Program-made: the position numbers and the translations under genes
Shown here: piece after piece, positions 28,725 through 38,571 of the stretch
Position numbering within the stretch: the stretch's first letter is position 1
How the letters are laid out: every line of letters starts with the position of its first letter
The notes under the pieces: model-generated
Seen by the model: the letters and a program-made list of their open reading frames with translations, nothing else
Database searches by the model: none
Told to the model about the DNA's origin: nothing
Source of the DNA: Variovorax paradoxus
GTDB lineage: Bacteria; Pseudomonadota; Gammaproteobacteria; Burkholderiales; Burkholderiaceae_C
Assembly (NCBI RefSeq): GCF_024734665.1
Contig: NZ_CP102931.1
Coordinates: forward strand, 5,826,001 to 5,890,000
Length of the DNA: 64,000 nt
Direction: 5' to 3'

Positions 28725-28748
28725 ACGCCCACCGCGAAAGGTGGGCGT
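28725..28748 (-). terminator. Stem-loop between gltI and gltJ
   Basis: Arms 28725-28733 (ACGCCCACC) and 28740-28748 form a perfect 9-bp stem with a 6-nt loop. On the minus strand it is followed by TTTCTTTTC. It sits just after the binding-protein gene, the classic place for a partial terminator or 3'-protecting hairpin that lets the binding protein be made in excess over the membrane components. Confidence 0.75.
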
Positions 28749-28769
28749 CATCACGCAGCGACGCGGCGC

Positions 28770-29669
28770 TTATTCCTTGGTGACGTAGTCTTCAGCAGGC
28801 TTGTCGTTCGGGTTGGCCCAAGCGTTCTTGGTGGCTTCGCCCAGCGGCAGGCCGATGGTCACGCCTGCCGGGGGAATCGGCTTGAGGAACCACTTGTCGT
28901 ACAGCTTGGCGAGTTCGCCCGACTTGGCCTGTGCCTTGATGCTGTCGTCCACGGCCTTCTTGAAGGCGGCGTCGTCCTTGCGGATCATGATGGCGATGGG
29001 CTCGACGGCCAGCACGTCGGACAGGATCTTGTAGTCCTTGGGCGACTTCGACTTGGCGGCCAGGGCAGCCAGGATCGAGCCGTCCATCACGAAGGCGTCG
29101 GCACGGCCGGTTTCGAGCAGCAGGAAGCTGTCGGAGTGGTCCTTGCCGTAGACCTCCTTGAAGGTCAGGTTCTCGGCGCGCTTTTGCTTGCGCACGGTCT
29201 GCAGCGGCGTGGTGCCGGTGGTGGTTGCAACCGTCTTGTCCTTCAGGTCGGCCAGCGAGTTGATGCCCGAGTTGGCCTTGACGACGATCTTGGTTTCTTC
29301 GACGTAGGTGGTCACGCCGAAAGCCACGTCCTTCTGGCGGGTGGCGTTGTTGGTGGTCGAGCCGCACTCGATGTCCACGGTGCCGTTCTGCACGAGCGGA
29401 ATGCGGTTCTGCGAGGTCACGGGCTGGAACTTGACTTCGAGCTTCTTGCCGGCGGCCTTCTCGAGGTCCTTGATGATGTTGGCGCAGACGTCGTAGTGAA
29501 AGCCCGTGTATTGGCCATTGCCCAGTGTGTACGACAGGCCCGACGATTCACGCACGCCTTCGGTGATGACGCCGGAAGCCTTGATCTTGGCCAGCGTGTC
29601 ATTGGCTTGCGCCATCGCGCCGCCAGCGGCCAGTGCCGCGACTGCCAATGCCAATACTTGTTTTTTCAT
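28770..29669 (-). CDS. gltI: Glutamate/aspartate periplasmic binding protein
   Basis: A 299-residue periplasmic binding protein. Signal peptide MKKQVLALAVAALAAGGAMA is cleaved near residue 20. The mature part begins QANDTLAKIKASGVITEGVRE, with the amino-acid-binding signatures GFHYDVCANIIKDLEK and IPLVQNGTVDIECGSTTNNATRQ typical of GltI. The ATG at 29669 is preceded by CAGGAG; a 12-residue upstream extension lacks signal character. It lies directly downstream of aspartase on the same strand, fitting uptake of aspartate/glutamate for deamination. Confidence 0.95.
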   Translation of the reverse strand: MKKQVLALAVAALAAGGAMAQANDTLAKIKASGVITEGVRESSGLSYTLGNGQYTGFHYDVCANIIKDLEKAAGKKLEVKFQPVTSQNRIPLVQNGTVDIECGSTTNNATRQKDVAFGVTTYVEETKIVVKANSGINSLADLKDKTVATTTGTTPLQTVRKQKRAENLTFKEVYGKDHSDSFLLLETGRADAFVMDGSILAALAAKSKSPKDYKILSDVLAVEPIAIMIRKDDAAFKKAVDDSIKAQAKSGELAKLYDKWFLKPIPPAGVTIGLPLGEATKNAWANPNDKPAEDYVTKE

Positions 29670-29709
29670 ACGGAAAACTCCTGAGGGTGACTGAAACAGA
29701 TACAACTAA

Positions 29710-29715
29710 ATTCTA
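29710..29715 (-). promoter_or_regulatory. Possible -10 element upstream of gltI
   Basis: Read on the minus strand, 29715-29710 is TAGAAT (5 of 6 to the consensus), about 40 bp before the gltI start. No convincing -35 is found at the right spacing, so an activator-dependent promoter is possible. Weak evidence. Confidence 0.3.
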
Positions 29716-29747
29716 GACATTTACATTTTGCGTGATACCCGGACCAA

Positions 29748-29778
29748 CCCGGTGCATACACACACACACTGCACCGGG
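29748..29778. other. Hairpin with (CA)n loop between aspA and gltI
   Basis: CCCGGTGCA (29748-29756) and TGCACCGGG (29770-29778) form a perfect 9-bp stem around a 13-nt CA-dinucleotide loop. It lies between the aspA stop (29838) and the gltI start. No T-run follows on either strand. It could be a terminator-like or stability element at the aspA 3' end; the CA run might vary in length. Confidence 0.5.
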
Positions 29779-29837
29779 CATGCGCATGGCAGCGCCAGCC
29801 TGGTGCGATCCTGCCTCCTGGCATTGTCTGACTTTCA

Positions 29838-31304
<1,467 letters not shown>

Positions 31305-31320
31305 ACAGGTTCCTCGGCTT

Positions 31321-31347
31321 AAAAAAAAGCACGCGTAGGGCGCGTGC
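31321..31347 (-). terminator. Intrinsic terminator in the aspA leader
   Basis: Read on the minus strand, GCACGCG-CCCTA-CGCGTGC (31347-31329) is a perfect 7-bp GC-rich stem followed directly by eight T residues (31328-31321), then AAGCCGAGGAACCTGT and the aspA ATG at 31304. It can end the lysR transcript (stop at 31479). Because it leaves no room for an aspA promoter downstream, any aspA transcript must either cross it or begin right at it. Confidence 0.85.
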
Positions 31348-31453
31348 CGGAGATGTTGCTGTGACAGCGACTAAAAGCAGCCGCGACTGTAGAGGCGCCG
31401 GGTTCGGGGCGCCAATGCCGTTTGCGGGGAGTCCTATGCGCGGCATTTATAGA

Positions 31454-31468
31454 TTGTGCGGTGCACAA
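31454..31468. promoter_or_regulatory. Inverted repeat upstream of aspA, putative regulator site
   Basis: TTGTGC (31454-31459) and GCACAA (31463-31468) form a perfect 6-bp inverted repeat with 3-bp spacing, within a longer imperfect palindrome at 31451-31472. On the minus strand a TATAAA follows (31451-31446), a possible -10 for aspA. The spacing resembles T-N11-A LysR boxes, so the LysR gene ending at 31479 could bind here; this is inferred only. Confidence 0.4.
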
Positions 31469-31478
31469 ATCTCCGTTG

Positions 31479-32468
31479 TCAGCGGTGCGGCTGGGTGCCG
31501 ACCAGGTAAGACCATAGCGCATCGGCGGTGCGTTTGGGTTGCAGGCTGTCAGCGGCTGCAGCCTTGCTGGCGGCACGGCTGGCGCCGGCCTTGACCGGCA
31601 CCGGCGCGCCGGGCCGTTCGCGGTAGGCGCGGATTTCCATGGTCGCCTCCAGGCTGTCGATTTCGGGCGGCAGCGCGCTCACGAGCTTGCGGGCCTTGAT
31701 CTCCTTGCGCACCGCACTCTGCGGCAGGAAGGCGATGCCGTGGCCTTCGAGCGCCATGACCTTCAGGCCTTCGGCCATGTCGGTCTCGTAGACCCGGTCG
31801 AGGTGGATGGCAGTGCCCGACTCCTTCAGCAACTGGTCGACCACGCGGCCCAGGTAGGCGCCTGGCGCATAGCCCAGGTAGGGCAGCGGCTGGCCGGGAC
31901 GCCCCGGCAGCCGGTAGCGCGGCGCACCTTCGGCATCGGCCTTGACCCAGGGGGCCACGGTTTCCTCGCCGAGGCTGACCATCTCGTACTTGTTGGCATC
32001 GAGCTGCAGCGGCTGCGAGGGGTGGTGGTAGGCGATCAGCAGGTCGCAGCTGCCTTCGACCAGCCGCAGCACCGCGTCGTGCACGTTGAGCGCGATGAGG
32101 CGGCTCTTGATCGGCCCGAAGTGCTCGCGCAGGCTGGTCACCCACGAGGGGAAGAAGGTGAAGGCCAGCGTGTGCGGCACGGCGATCTCGATCACGTCCT
32201 GCCCGGCGGCCGAGTGCCCGCGCAGCATGGCCCGGGTGCTCTGCAGCGACTGCAGCATCTCGATGGCCTGGCTGTAGAGCGTCTGGCCCGCTGGCGTGAG
32301 CCGTGTGGGGTAGGAGCTGCGGTCGACCAGGTCAGTGCCGGCCCAGCCTTCGAGCGCCTGGATGCGGCGGGAAAACGCCGGCTGGGTCACATGCCTCAAT
32401 TGAGCCGAGCGGCTGAAGCTGCGGGTTTCCGCCAAACTGATGAAGTCTTCGAGCCACTTGGTTTCCAT
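31479..32468 (-). CDS. LysR-family transcriptional regulator
   Basis: A 329-residue LysR protein. The HTH is at residues 1-60 (METKWLEDFISLAETRSFS, then SAQLRHVTQPAFSRRIQALE). The effector domain contains IEIAVPHTLAFTFFPSWVT and GHGIAFLPQSAVRKEI. A C-terminal tail of about 30 residues rich in Ala/Lys exceeds the usual length. It is co-directional with aspA (start 31304) and divergent from the amidase at 32530 with 61 bp between, so it could control either. The terminator at 31321 probably ends its transcript. Confidence 0.93.
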   Translation of the reverse strand: METKWLEDFISLAETRSFSRSAQLRHVTQPAFSRRIQALEGWAGTDLVDRSSYPTRLTPAGQTLYSQAIEMLQSLQSTRAMLRGHSAAGQDVIEIAVPHTLAFTFFPSWVTSLREHFGPIKSRLIALNVHDAVLRLVEGSCDLLIAYHHPSQPLQLDANKYEMVSLGEETVAPWVKADAEGAPRYRLPGRPGQPLPYLGYAPGAYLGRVVDQLLKESGTAIHLDRVYETDMAEGLKVMALEGHGIAFLPQSAVRKEIKARKLVSALPPEIDSLEATMEIRAYRERPGAPVPVKAGASRAASKAAAADSLQPKRTADALWSYLVGTQPHR

Positions 32469-32529
32469 ACGCGGCGATTATGCGAGCGCCGCGCCATACT
32501 GGGCGCCCCCTCCTTTTCCCGCACTCGCC

Positions 32530-33972
32530 ATGCCTTCAGCCGACCTGCTCGAACTCAGCGCCACCGAACTCTCCCGCCGCATCGCCGCGCGCGACGTGTC
32601 CTGCCGCGAGGTGATGCAGGCCTCGCTGGCCCGCATCGAGGCGCTGAACCCGCGCTTCAACGCCATCGTGTCGCTGCGCGATCCGGCGCAGTTGCTGGCG
32701 GAGGCCGACGAGCGCGACGCCGAACTGGCGCGCGGCGAACGGCGCGGCTGGATGCACGGCTTTCCGCTGGCGGTGAAAGACCTGAGCCACGCCGCCGGCC
32801 TGCCGACCTCCATGGGCTCGCCGCTGTCGCCGCGTTCGCCGGCGCGCACCGACAGCCTGCACGTGGCCCGCGCCAGGGCGGCCGGCACAGTCGTCATCGG
32901 CAAGACCAACACGCCCGAGTTCGGGCTCGGCTCGCACACCTACAACACGGTGTTCGGCATCACGCGCAACGCCTATGCACCCGAGCGCAGCGCGGGCGGC
33001 AGCAGCGGCGGTGCGGCCGTGGCGCTGGCCCTGGGCATGCTGCCCGTGGCGGACGGCAGCGACATGATGGGATCGCTGCGCAACCCGGCCGCCTTCAACA
33101 ACGTGATCGGCATGCGGCCATCGCGCGGGCGTGTGCCGGGCAACCCCGACGAGGAACTGTTCTTCCAGCAGCTGGGCTGCGAAGGCCCGATGGCGCGCAC
33201 GGTGGAAGACGCGGCGCGGCTGCTGGCCGTGCAGGCGGGCTTCGACACGCGCGTGCCGCTGTCGTCACCGCACGCCCTGCCCTCGCCCGATACGCTGCAG
33301 CTGGACGGCGACGGCAAGGGCCTGCGCATCGGCTGGCTCGGCAGCATCTGGCCTGACCTGCCGCTGGCCCCCGGCATCCGCGAGCTGGGCGAGAAGGCGC
33401 TCGGCACCTTCCGCACCATCGGCTGCGAGGTCGAGCCCTGCACGCTCGACGTGCCGCGCGAGCACAACTGGAGCGCGTGGCTGCGGTTGAGGCAACTGCT
33501 GGTGGGCGGCAAGCTCGGTGCCTACCTCAGCGACCCGAAGCTGTTCGGGCAGCTCAAGCCCGAGGCCCAATGGGAAATCGAGCAGAGCCGGCACCTCGAT
33601 GCGGCTTCGCTGTACCAGGCATCGGTGTACCGCTCGAACGTGTACCGAGCATTCCTGAAGCTGTTCGAGCGTTTCGACTTCGTGCTGGCACCGACGGCGC
33701 AGGTGTTTCCGTTCGATGCCGAGTTGCACTGGCCGGCCGAGGTGGATGGCGTGAAGAGCGACACGTACCACCGCTGGATGGAGATCGTCACGCCGTTCAC
33801 GCTGGCCGGGTTGCCGACGCTGAATGTGCGCGCCGGCTTCGGCGAAGGCGCGCTGCCGATGGGGCTGCAGCTGGCGGGGCCGATTCATGCGGACCTCGAC
33901 GTGCTGCGGCTCGGGCATGCCTATGACCAGGCCTGCGGCTGGGCGGCGCACCGCCCCTCCGCATTGGGCTGA
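32530..33972 (+). CDS. Amidase (amidase-signature family)
   Basis: A 480-residue amidase-signature hydrolase. The catalytic Lys is in PLAVKDLSHAAGLPTSMGS (about 80-98), and the cis-Ser/Ser pair is in the Gly/Ser-rich block AGGSSGGAAVALALG with DGSDMMGSLRNPAAFNNVIG, a variant of the usual TDTGGSIRxPA. These enzymes hydrolyse amides to acid and ammonia. I used the ATG at 32530 because the upstream extension overlaps the divergent lysR start region. The substrate is unknown. Confidence 0.92.
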   Translation: MPSADLLELSATELSRRIAARDVSCREVMQASLARIEALNPRFNAIVSLRDPAQLLAEADERDAELARGERRGWMHGFPLAVKDLSHAAGLPTSMGSPLSPRSPARTDSLHVARARAAGTVVIGKTNTPEFGLGSHTYNTVFGITRNAYAPERSAGGSSGGAAVALALGMLPVADGSDMMGSLRNPAAFNNVIGMRPSRGRVPGNPDEELFFQQLGCEGPMARTVEDAARLLAVQAGFDTRVPLSSPHALPSPDTLQLDGDGKGLRIGWLGSIWPDLPLAPGIRELGEKALGTFRTIGCEVEPCTLDVPREHNWSAWLRLRQLLVGGKLGAYLSDPKLFGQLKPEAQWEIEQSRHLDAASLYQASVYRSNVYRAFLKLFERFDFVLAPTAQVFPFDAELHWPAEVDGVKSDTYHRWMEIVTPFTLAGLPTLNVRAGFGEGALPMGLQLAGPIHADLDVLRLGHAYDQACGWAAHRPSALG

Positions 33973-33976
33973 GGCC

Positions 33977-34915
33977 TCAGATCGGCGTCAACACGCCGCG
34001 CCCCGCGAAGTGCCCTTCGGCATTCGCGAGGAAATGGTCGACCGACTTCTGCGTCGCCTCGGGCGACCAGCCGGCCATGTGCGGCGTCAGCAGCACGTTG
34101 TCGAGGCCGACCAGCGGCTCGGGCCGCTTCGGTTCGCTCTCGTACACGTCGACGCCGGCCCCGGCGATGCGGTTCTCGCGCAATGCGGCCGCCAGTGCCT
34201 CGGTGTCGACCACGCTGCCGCGCCCGATGCTCACCAGGTAGCCCTGCGGCCCCAGCGCGTCGAGCACTTCGGCGTTGACCAGATGCTTGGTCGCCGGCCC
34301 GCCCGGTGCGGCCAGCACCAGGAAGTCGGCCCACGCGGCCAGCGACTTCAGGTCGTCGAAGTAGCGCTGCGTTGCGCCTTCGCGCGGCTTGCGGTTGTGA
34401 TAGCCGACCTCCATGTCGAAGGCCGCCGCTCGCTTCGCGATCTTCTGGCCGATGGTGCCCAGCCCCAGGATGCCCAGCTTCTTGCCCGACACGTTCGGCG
34501 GCTGCGGAATGGCTTCGCGCCACACGCCCTCGCGGCACAGCCGGTCGAGCTTGCGGAACTCGCGCACGATGCTGATCAGCAGGCCGAAGGCGTGGTCGGC
34601 CACGCAGTCGTCGTTGGTGCCCGCGCCGTTGGCCGTCGCGATGCCGCGAGCGCGCGTCACTTCGAGCGGCACGCCTTCGTAGCCCGCGCCCATGCAGCAG
34701 ATCAACTCCAGCGCCGGCATCGCCGCGATTTCCTCGGGCGTGATGCCGATGACGCCGATGGTCAGCACCGCGCGAAACTTCTTGCCGTGCTCGGCGATGG
34801 CGGCCGCGCGCAGGGCGGGGTCGAAGGCGTAGGTCATGTCATAGACCTCGGCAATCTGGGCCTGGTGGGCACTCGAAAGGCCGCTGAGCACCAGCAGGGG
34901 AATCTTGGTCGACAC
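33977..34915 (-). CDS. D-2-hydroxyacid dehydrogenase
   Basis: A 312-residue NAD(P)-dependent D-isomer-specific 2-hydroxyacid dehydrogenase. The nucleotide motif is LGILGLGTIGQKIAKRAAAF (about 148-167) followed by NRKPREG, suggesting NADP preference because a basic residue follows the second strand. The catalytic set is in LVSIGRGSVVDTEAL (Arg), the Glu in AGAGVDVYESEPK, and the His in LLTPHMAGWS. It reduces a 2-keto acid such as glyoxylate or hydroxypyruvate. Convergent with the amidase with 4 bp between stops. Confidence 0.93.
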   Translation of the reverse strand: MSTKIPLLVLSGLSSAHQAQIAEVYDMTYAFDPALRAAAIAEHGKKFRAVLTIGVIGITPEEIAAMPALELICCMGAGYEGVPLEVTRARGIATANGAGTNDDCVADHAFGLLISIVREFRKLDRLCREGVWREAIPQPPNVSGKKLGILGLGTIGQKIAKRAAAFDMEVGYHNRKPREGATQRYFDDLKSLAAWADFLVLAAPGGPATKHLVNAEVLDALGPQGYLVSIGRGSVVDTEALAAALRENRIAGAGVDVYESEPKRPEPLVGLDNVLLTPHMAGWSPEATQKSVDHFLANAEGHFAGRGVLTPI

Positions 34916-34957
34916 GTCTGAACTCCTGAAATCGATAAAAAGGAATGGATGATCGCG

Positions 34958-36808
34958 CTACATCAATGGAGTTGCTTCGCTCTTCTGCAAAGCCCACATC
35001 TGGGCGTAGCGGCCCTGCTTCGCGAGCAGCTCGGCATGCGTGCCGCGCTCGACGATCACGCCCGACTCCAGCACCAGGATCTCGTGCGCGTCGACCACCG
35101 TCGACAGGCGGTGCGCGATGACCAGCGTGGTCTTGTCCTGCGCGGCGCTCTTCAGCTCGGACTGGATGGCGCGCTCGTTGGCCGAGTCGAGCGCCGAGGT
35201 GGCCTCGTCGAAGATCACGATCGGCGGGTTCTTCAGCAGCGTGCGCGCAATGGCCACGCGCTGCTTCTCGCCGCCCGAGAGCTTCAGGCCGCGCTCGCCC
35301 ACGGTCGTGTCGTAGCCCTTGGGCGTGGCCACGATGAAGTCGTGGATGCGCGCGGCGCGTGCCGCGGCCTCCACCTCTTCGCGGCTCGCCCCCGGGCGGC
35401 CGTAGGCGATGTTGTATTCGACCGTGTCGTTGAACAGCACCGTGTCCTGCGGGACGATGCCGATGGCGCGGCGCACGCTTGACTGAGTGACCTCGCGAAT
35501 GTCTTCCCCGCCGATGGTGATGCGGCCGTGCTGCACGTCGTAGAAGCGGTACAGCAGCCGCGCCAGCGTGGACTTGCCCGAGCCCGAAGGCCCGACCACC
35601 GCCACCGTCTTGCCGGCGGGAATCTCGAAGCTCACGTGCTTGAGGATGGGCCGCGCGGCCTCGTAGGCAAAGCTCACATCCTCGAAGCGCACGGTGGCGT
35701 CGGTACCTGCCAGCGGCTGCGCGCCGGGCGCATCGCGCACCTCGCGCTCTTTTTCCATCAGCACGAACATCTTGTCGAGGTCGGTAAGGCTCTGCTTGAT
35801 CTCGCGGTAGATCACGCCCAGGAAGTTCAGCGGAATGTAGAGCTGGATCATGAAGGCGTTGACCATCACCAGGTCGCCCAGCGTCATGCGCCCTTCGACC
35901 ACGCCCGAGGTGGCGCGCCACAGCATCAGCACCAGGCTCACTGCAATCAGCAGTTGCTGCCCGGTGTTCAGCATGCTCAGCGTGCGCTGGCTCTTGATGG
36001 CGGCCTTGCGGTAGCGGTCGAGGCTGGCGTCGTAGCGGCCGGCCTCGAAGTCTTCGTTGTTGAAGTACTTGACGGTTTCGTAGTTCAGCAGCGAATCGAC
36101 CGCGCGGCTTTGCGCCACCGAGTCGAGCTCGTTCATGGTCTTGCGGAACTGCGTACGCCATTCGGTCACCGTCACGGTGAAGGTGATGTACAGCACCAGC
36201 GCCGCCGCCGTGATCCAGACGAACAGCGAATCGAACTTCACGCCCAAGATGGTGAGCACCAGCACCAGCTCGATGATGGTCGGCACGATGCTGTAGAGCG
36301 ACATCGAGATGAGCGAGTGCACGCCGCGCGTGCCGCGCTCGATGTCGCGCGTCATGCCGCCGGTCTGGCGCTCCAGGTGAAAGCGCAGGCTCAGTGCGTG
36401 CAGGTGGCGGAACACCTCCAGCGCAATCTGCCGGGCCGTGCCCTCGGTGGCCTTGGCGAAGATCAGCTCGCGCAGTTCGCCGAACAGAGAGGTCGAGAAG
36501 CGCAGCAGGCCATAGGCAAGCAGCAGGCCGATGGGCACGATGAGCAGTGCCTGGGCCAAGTCGGGAGCACCCGGCTTCGGCGTCATCGTGTCGACCAGGT
36601 TCTTCAGCAGCACCGGCACGCCGACGTTGGCCACCTTGGCGCCCACCATGAAGGCCAGCGCCGCGGCCACCCGCCACTTGTACTGCCAGAGATAGGGAAA
36701 CAGGCGGCGCAGCGTCGCCCAGTCGGAACGGTCGCTGCGCGCCGGCGGGTGGCCGCCGGCTGTGTGAGGGGAAGGAAGGGCTTCGCCGCTTCGGCGCATG
36801 GGAGACAA
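34958..36808 (-). CDS. Atm1-type ABC exporter (fused membrane and ATPase domains)
   Basis: A 616-residue half-transporter. Residues about 30-330 are the six-helix ABC exporter membrane domain (WRVAAALAFMVGAKVANVG; LRFHLERQTGGMTRDIERGTRG, a motif typical of the Atm1/HMT1 group). Residues about 370-600 are the ATPase, with [36 protein letters not shown] and IVIFDEATSALDSANE. The Atm1 group exports glutathione-linked or metal-related compounds (family knowledge). The start is uncertain: 36808 or the Met at 36799. It is divergent from the thioesterase gene with only 32 bp between called starts. Confidence 0.92.
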   Translation of the reverse strand: MSPMRRSGEALPSPHTAGGHPPARSDRSDWATLRRLFPYLWQYKWRVAAALAFMVGAKVANVGVPVLLKNLVDTMTPKPGAPDLAQALLIVPIGLLLAYGLLRFSTSLFGELRELIFAKATEGTARQIALEVFRHLHALSLRFHLERQTGGMTRDIERGTRGVHSLISMSLYSIVPTIIELVLVLTILGVKFDSLFVWITAAALVLYITFTVTVTEWRTQFRKTMNELDSVAQSRAVDSLLNYETVKYFNNEDFEAGRYDASLDRYRKAAIKSQRTLSMLNTGQQLLIAVSLVLMLWRATSGVVEGRMTLGDLVMVNAFMIQLYIPLNFLGVIYREIKQSLTDLDKMFVLMEKEREVRDAPGAQPLAGTDATVRFEDVSFAYEAARPILKHVSFEIPAGKTVAVVGPSGSGKSTLARLLYRFYDVQHGRITIGGEDIREVTQSSVRRAIGIVPQDTVLFNDTVEYNIAYGRPGASREEVEAAARAARIHDFIVATPKGYDTTVGERGLKLSGGEKQRVAIARTLLKNPPIVIFDEATSALDSANERAIQSELKSAAQDKTTLVIAHRLSTVVDAHEILVLESGVIVERGTHAELLAKQGRYAQMWALQKSEATPLM

Positions 36809-36840
36809 TCGTGGTTGCTTGTTTGTTCCAGATTGTGCCC

Positions 36841-37266
36841 ATGTCAGATACTTCCAGTGCCGCCGCTGCTGCCACCCTCAAAAGCCTGCCCACCGACATG
36901 GAGCTGGTGCTCAAGGTCATCCCGATGCCGGCGGACTGCAACGCCAACGGCGACATCTTCGGCGGCTGGGTCATGGCGCAGTGCGACCTGGCCGGCTCGG
37001 TGATCCCGGCGCGCTACGCCAAGGGCCGCCAGGCCACGGTTGCCGTGAACGAATTCATCTTCAAGCAACCGGTGCGGCTGGGCGACATCCTGTCGTTCTA
37101 TTCGAAGCTGGTGCGCATCGGGCGCACCTCGGTCACGGTCACGGTCGAGGTGTTCGCCGAGCGCTTCCGGGCGCAGGGCGAGTACATCAAGGTGACGCAG
37201 GCGACCTTCACCTACGTGGCCATCGACGACAACGGCCGCCCACGGCCGATCGAACAGCAGCCCTGA
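36841..37266 (+). CDS. Acyl-CoA thioesterase, YciA-type hot-dog fold
   Basis: A 141-residue hot-dog-fold thioesterase. The family core is MPADCNANGDIFGGWVMAQCD (DIFGGW with the catalytic Asp), then AVNEFIFKQPVRLGDILSFYSK and GRTSVTVTVEVFAER. It should hydrolyse acyl-CoA to free acid and CoA. I chose the ATG at 36841; a 10-residue upstream extension (36811) lacks an RBS and would nearly touch the divergent ABC exporter start. Convergent with the binding-protein gene at 37282. Confidence 0.92.
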   Translation: MSDTSSAAAAATLKSLPTDMELVLKVIPMPADCNANGDIFGGWVMAQCDLAGSVIPARYAKGRQATVAVNEFIFKQPVRLGDILSFYSKLVRIGRTSVTVTVEVFAERFRAQGEYIKVTQATFTYVAIDDNGRPRPIEQQP

Positions 37267-37281
37267 GCCACGCCCCTGGGC

Positions 37282-38535
37282 TCAGACGCCCGGGTCGCGC
37301 ACCCGCTCGAAGCGCTCGAATTCGCGGTTGACCCAGCGCCCGTCGCGCCGCTCGACGCGGCGGATGTACACGGTCTGCACGATGTCGCGGGTGTGGGCGT
37401 CGATCTCTACCGGGCCGCGCGGGCTGTCGAGCTTCACACCCCGGAACGCATCCACCAGCCGCTCCCCGACCACGCCGCCGCGCGCCACGGGCGAGCTCAT
37501 CGCCGCATCGATGGCGGCGAGCGCATCGTGGGCCGCGACCGCAAAGTAGCCCGGGCGCAGGTGGCTGCCGTACTCCTTCTCGAAGATGCCAGTGAAGCGG
37601 CGGTTGGCCGGCGACTCGTGCGCAAACGAATAGTGGTGGCTGGTGACGAGGCCGTCGGCCAGTTCGCCGATGCCTTCGAGGTAATGGTCGTCGGTGGCGT
37701 CGCCGGTTGCCAGCAGTCGGATGCCGGTGTCGGCCATGCCGCGGTCGCGCCAGAACTTGAGGAAAGTGGCCGGCATCTGCCCCGAGGGCAGGAAGAAGAA
37801 CACCGCCTGCGGCTTGAGTTCGCGCAGCCGCAGCATGTAGGCCGAGTAGTCGAGCGTGTTCAGCGGCACCCGCAGCATCGCGCCGACCCGGCCGCCGCCC
37901 GCGGTGATGCCCGAGACAAAAGCGCTTTCGGCATCGACGCCCGAGGCGTAGTCGGCCACCACGGTGCAGACGTCGCGCAACCCCTGCTGCAGCGCCCATC
38001 GCGCCAGCGGCAGCGTGACCTGGCCGATGGTGAAAGACACCCGCACCGCGAACGGGCAGCGCGCCGTGATGCCCGAGGAGGCCGCGTTCATCACCACCAG
38101 AGGCAGCTTCGCCTGCGTGGCGACTGTGCCGACGGCGTAGGCGTTGGAGCTGAAGTCCAGGCCCGCCAGCAGATCGACGCGCTCGCTCTCCACGAGATCT
38201 TGCGCATGGCGGCGTGCCTGCTCGGGCGCGCTGCCGGGCACGTCGCGCCGCAGCAGTTCGACCGGCCGGCCCGCGATGTTCTGGTTGTGCGCCGCCAGCC
38301 AGACGGCCATGCCGGCATCGAACTGCCGACCGCCGCCCGCGTAGGGGCCGGACCATGAACCGATGACGCCGATGCGCAGCGGGCGCACGCGTGCCAAGGC
38401 CAGCGAAGGCGCTGCCAAGGCGCCTGCCAGCAAGCCGAAAGTACGCCGGCGCGTGAAGTTGGATGCTACTTTTTCAGTAGCATCATTCGCCCGCTGGCCG
38501 GGCGTTGTGAGCGTTCTTGTCTCTGAAACTTGCAC
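37282..38535 (-). CDS. Orphan ABC substrate-binding protein (LivJ/LivK family)
   Basis: A 417-residue type I periplasmic binding protein. The N-terminus has TRRRTFGLLAGALAAPSLAL, a twin-Arg-like signal (RRRTF), though the true start is uncertain because the called start is a GTG. The mature part opens VRPLRIGVIGSWSGPYAGGGRQF and contains IRLLATGDATDDHYLEGIGE, typical of branched-chain-amino-acid-type receptors. No Liv permease or ATPase is nearby, so it is an orphan. Follows the enoyl-CoA hydratase gene by 36 bp on the same strand. Confidence 0.9.
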   Translation of the reverse strand: MQVSETRTLTTPGQRANDATEKVASNFTRRRTFGLLAGALAAPSLALARVRPLRIGVIGSWSGPYAGGGRQFDAGMAVWLAAHNQNIAGRPVELLRRDVPGSAPEQARRHAQDLVESERVDLLAGLDFSSNAYAVGTVATQAKLPLVVMNAASSGITARCPFAVRVSFTIGQVTLPLARWALQQGLRDVCTVVADYASGVDAESAFVSGITAGGGRVGAMLRVPLNTLDYSAYMLRLRELKPQAVFFFLPSGQMPATFLKFWRDRGMADTGIRLLATGDATDDHYLEGIGELADGLVTSHHYSFAHESPANRRFTGIFEKEYGSHLRPGYFAVAAHDALAAIDAAMSSPVARGGVVGERLVDAFRGVKLDSPRGPVEIDAHTRDIVQTVYIRRVERRDGRWVNREFERFERVRDPGV

Positions 38536-38571
38536 GGCGGCCAGTGTACGCGTGCAAGCCCCGAAAACGCA

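Noticed and set aside
29757..29769. CA dinucleotide run as a phase-variable tract
   Set aside because: Only six repeats and lies outside any coding or promoter element I can define; kept only as the hairpin loop.
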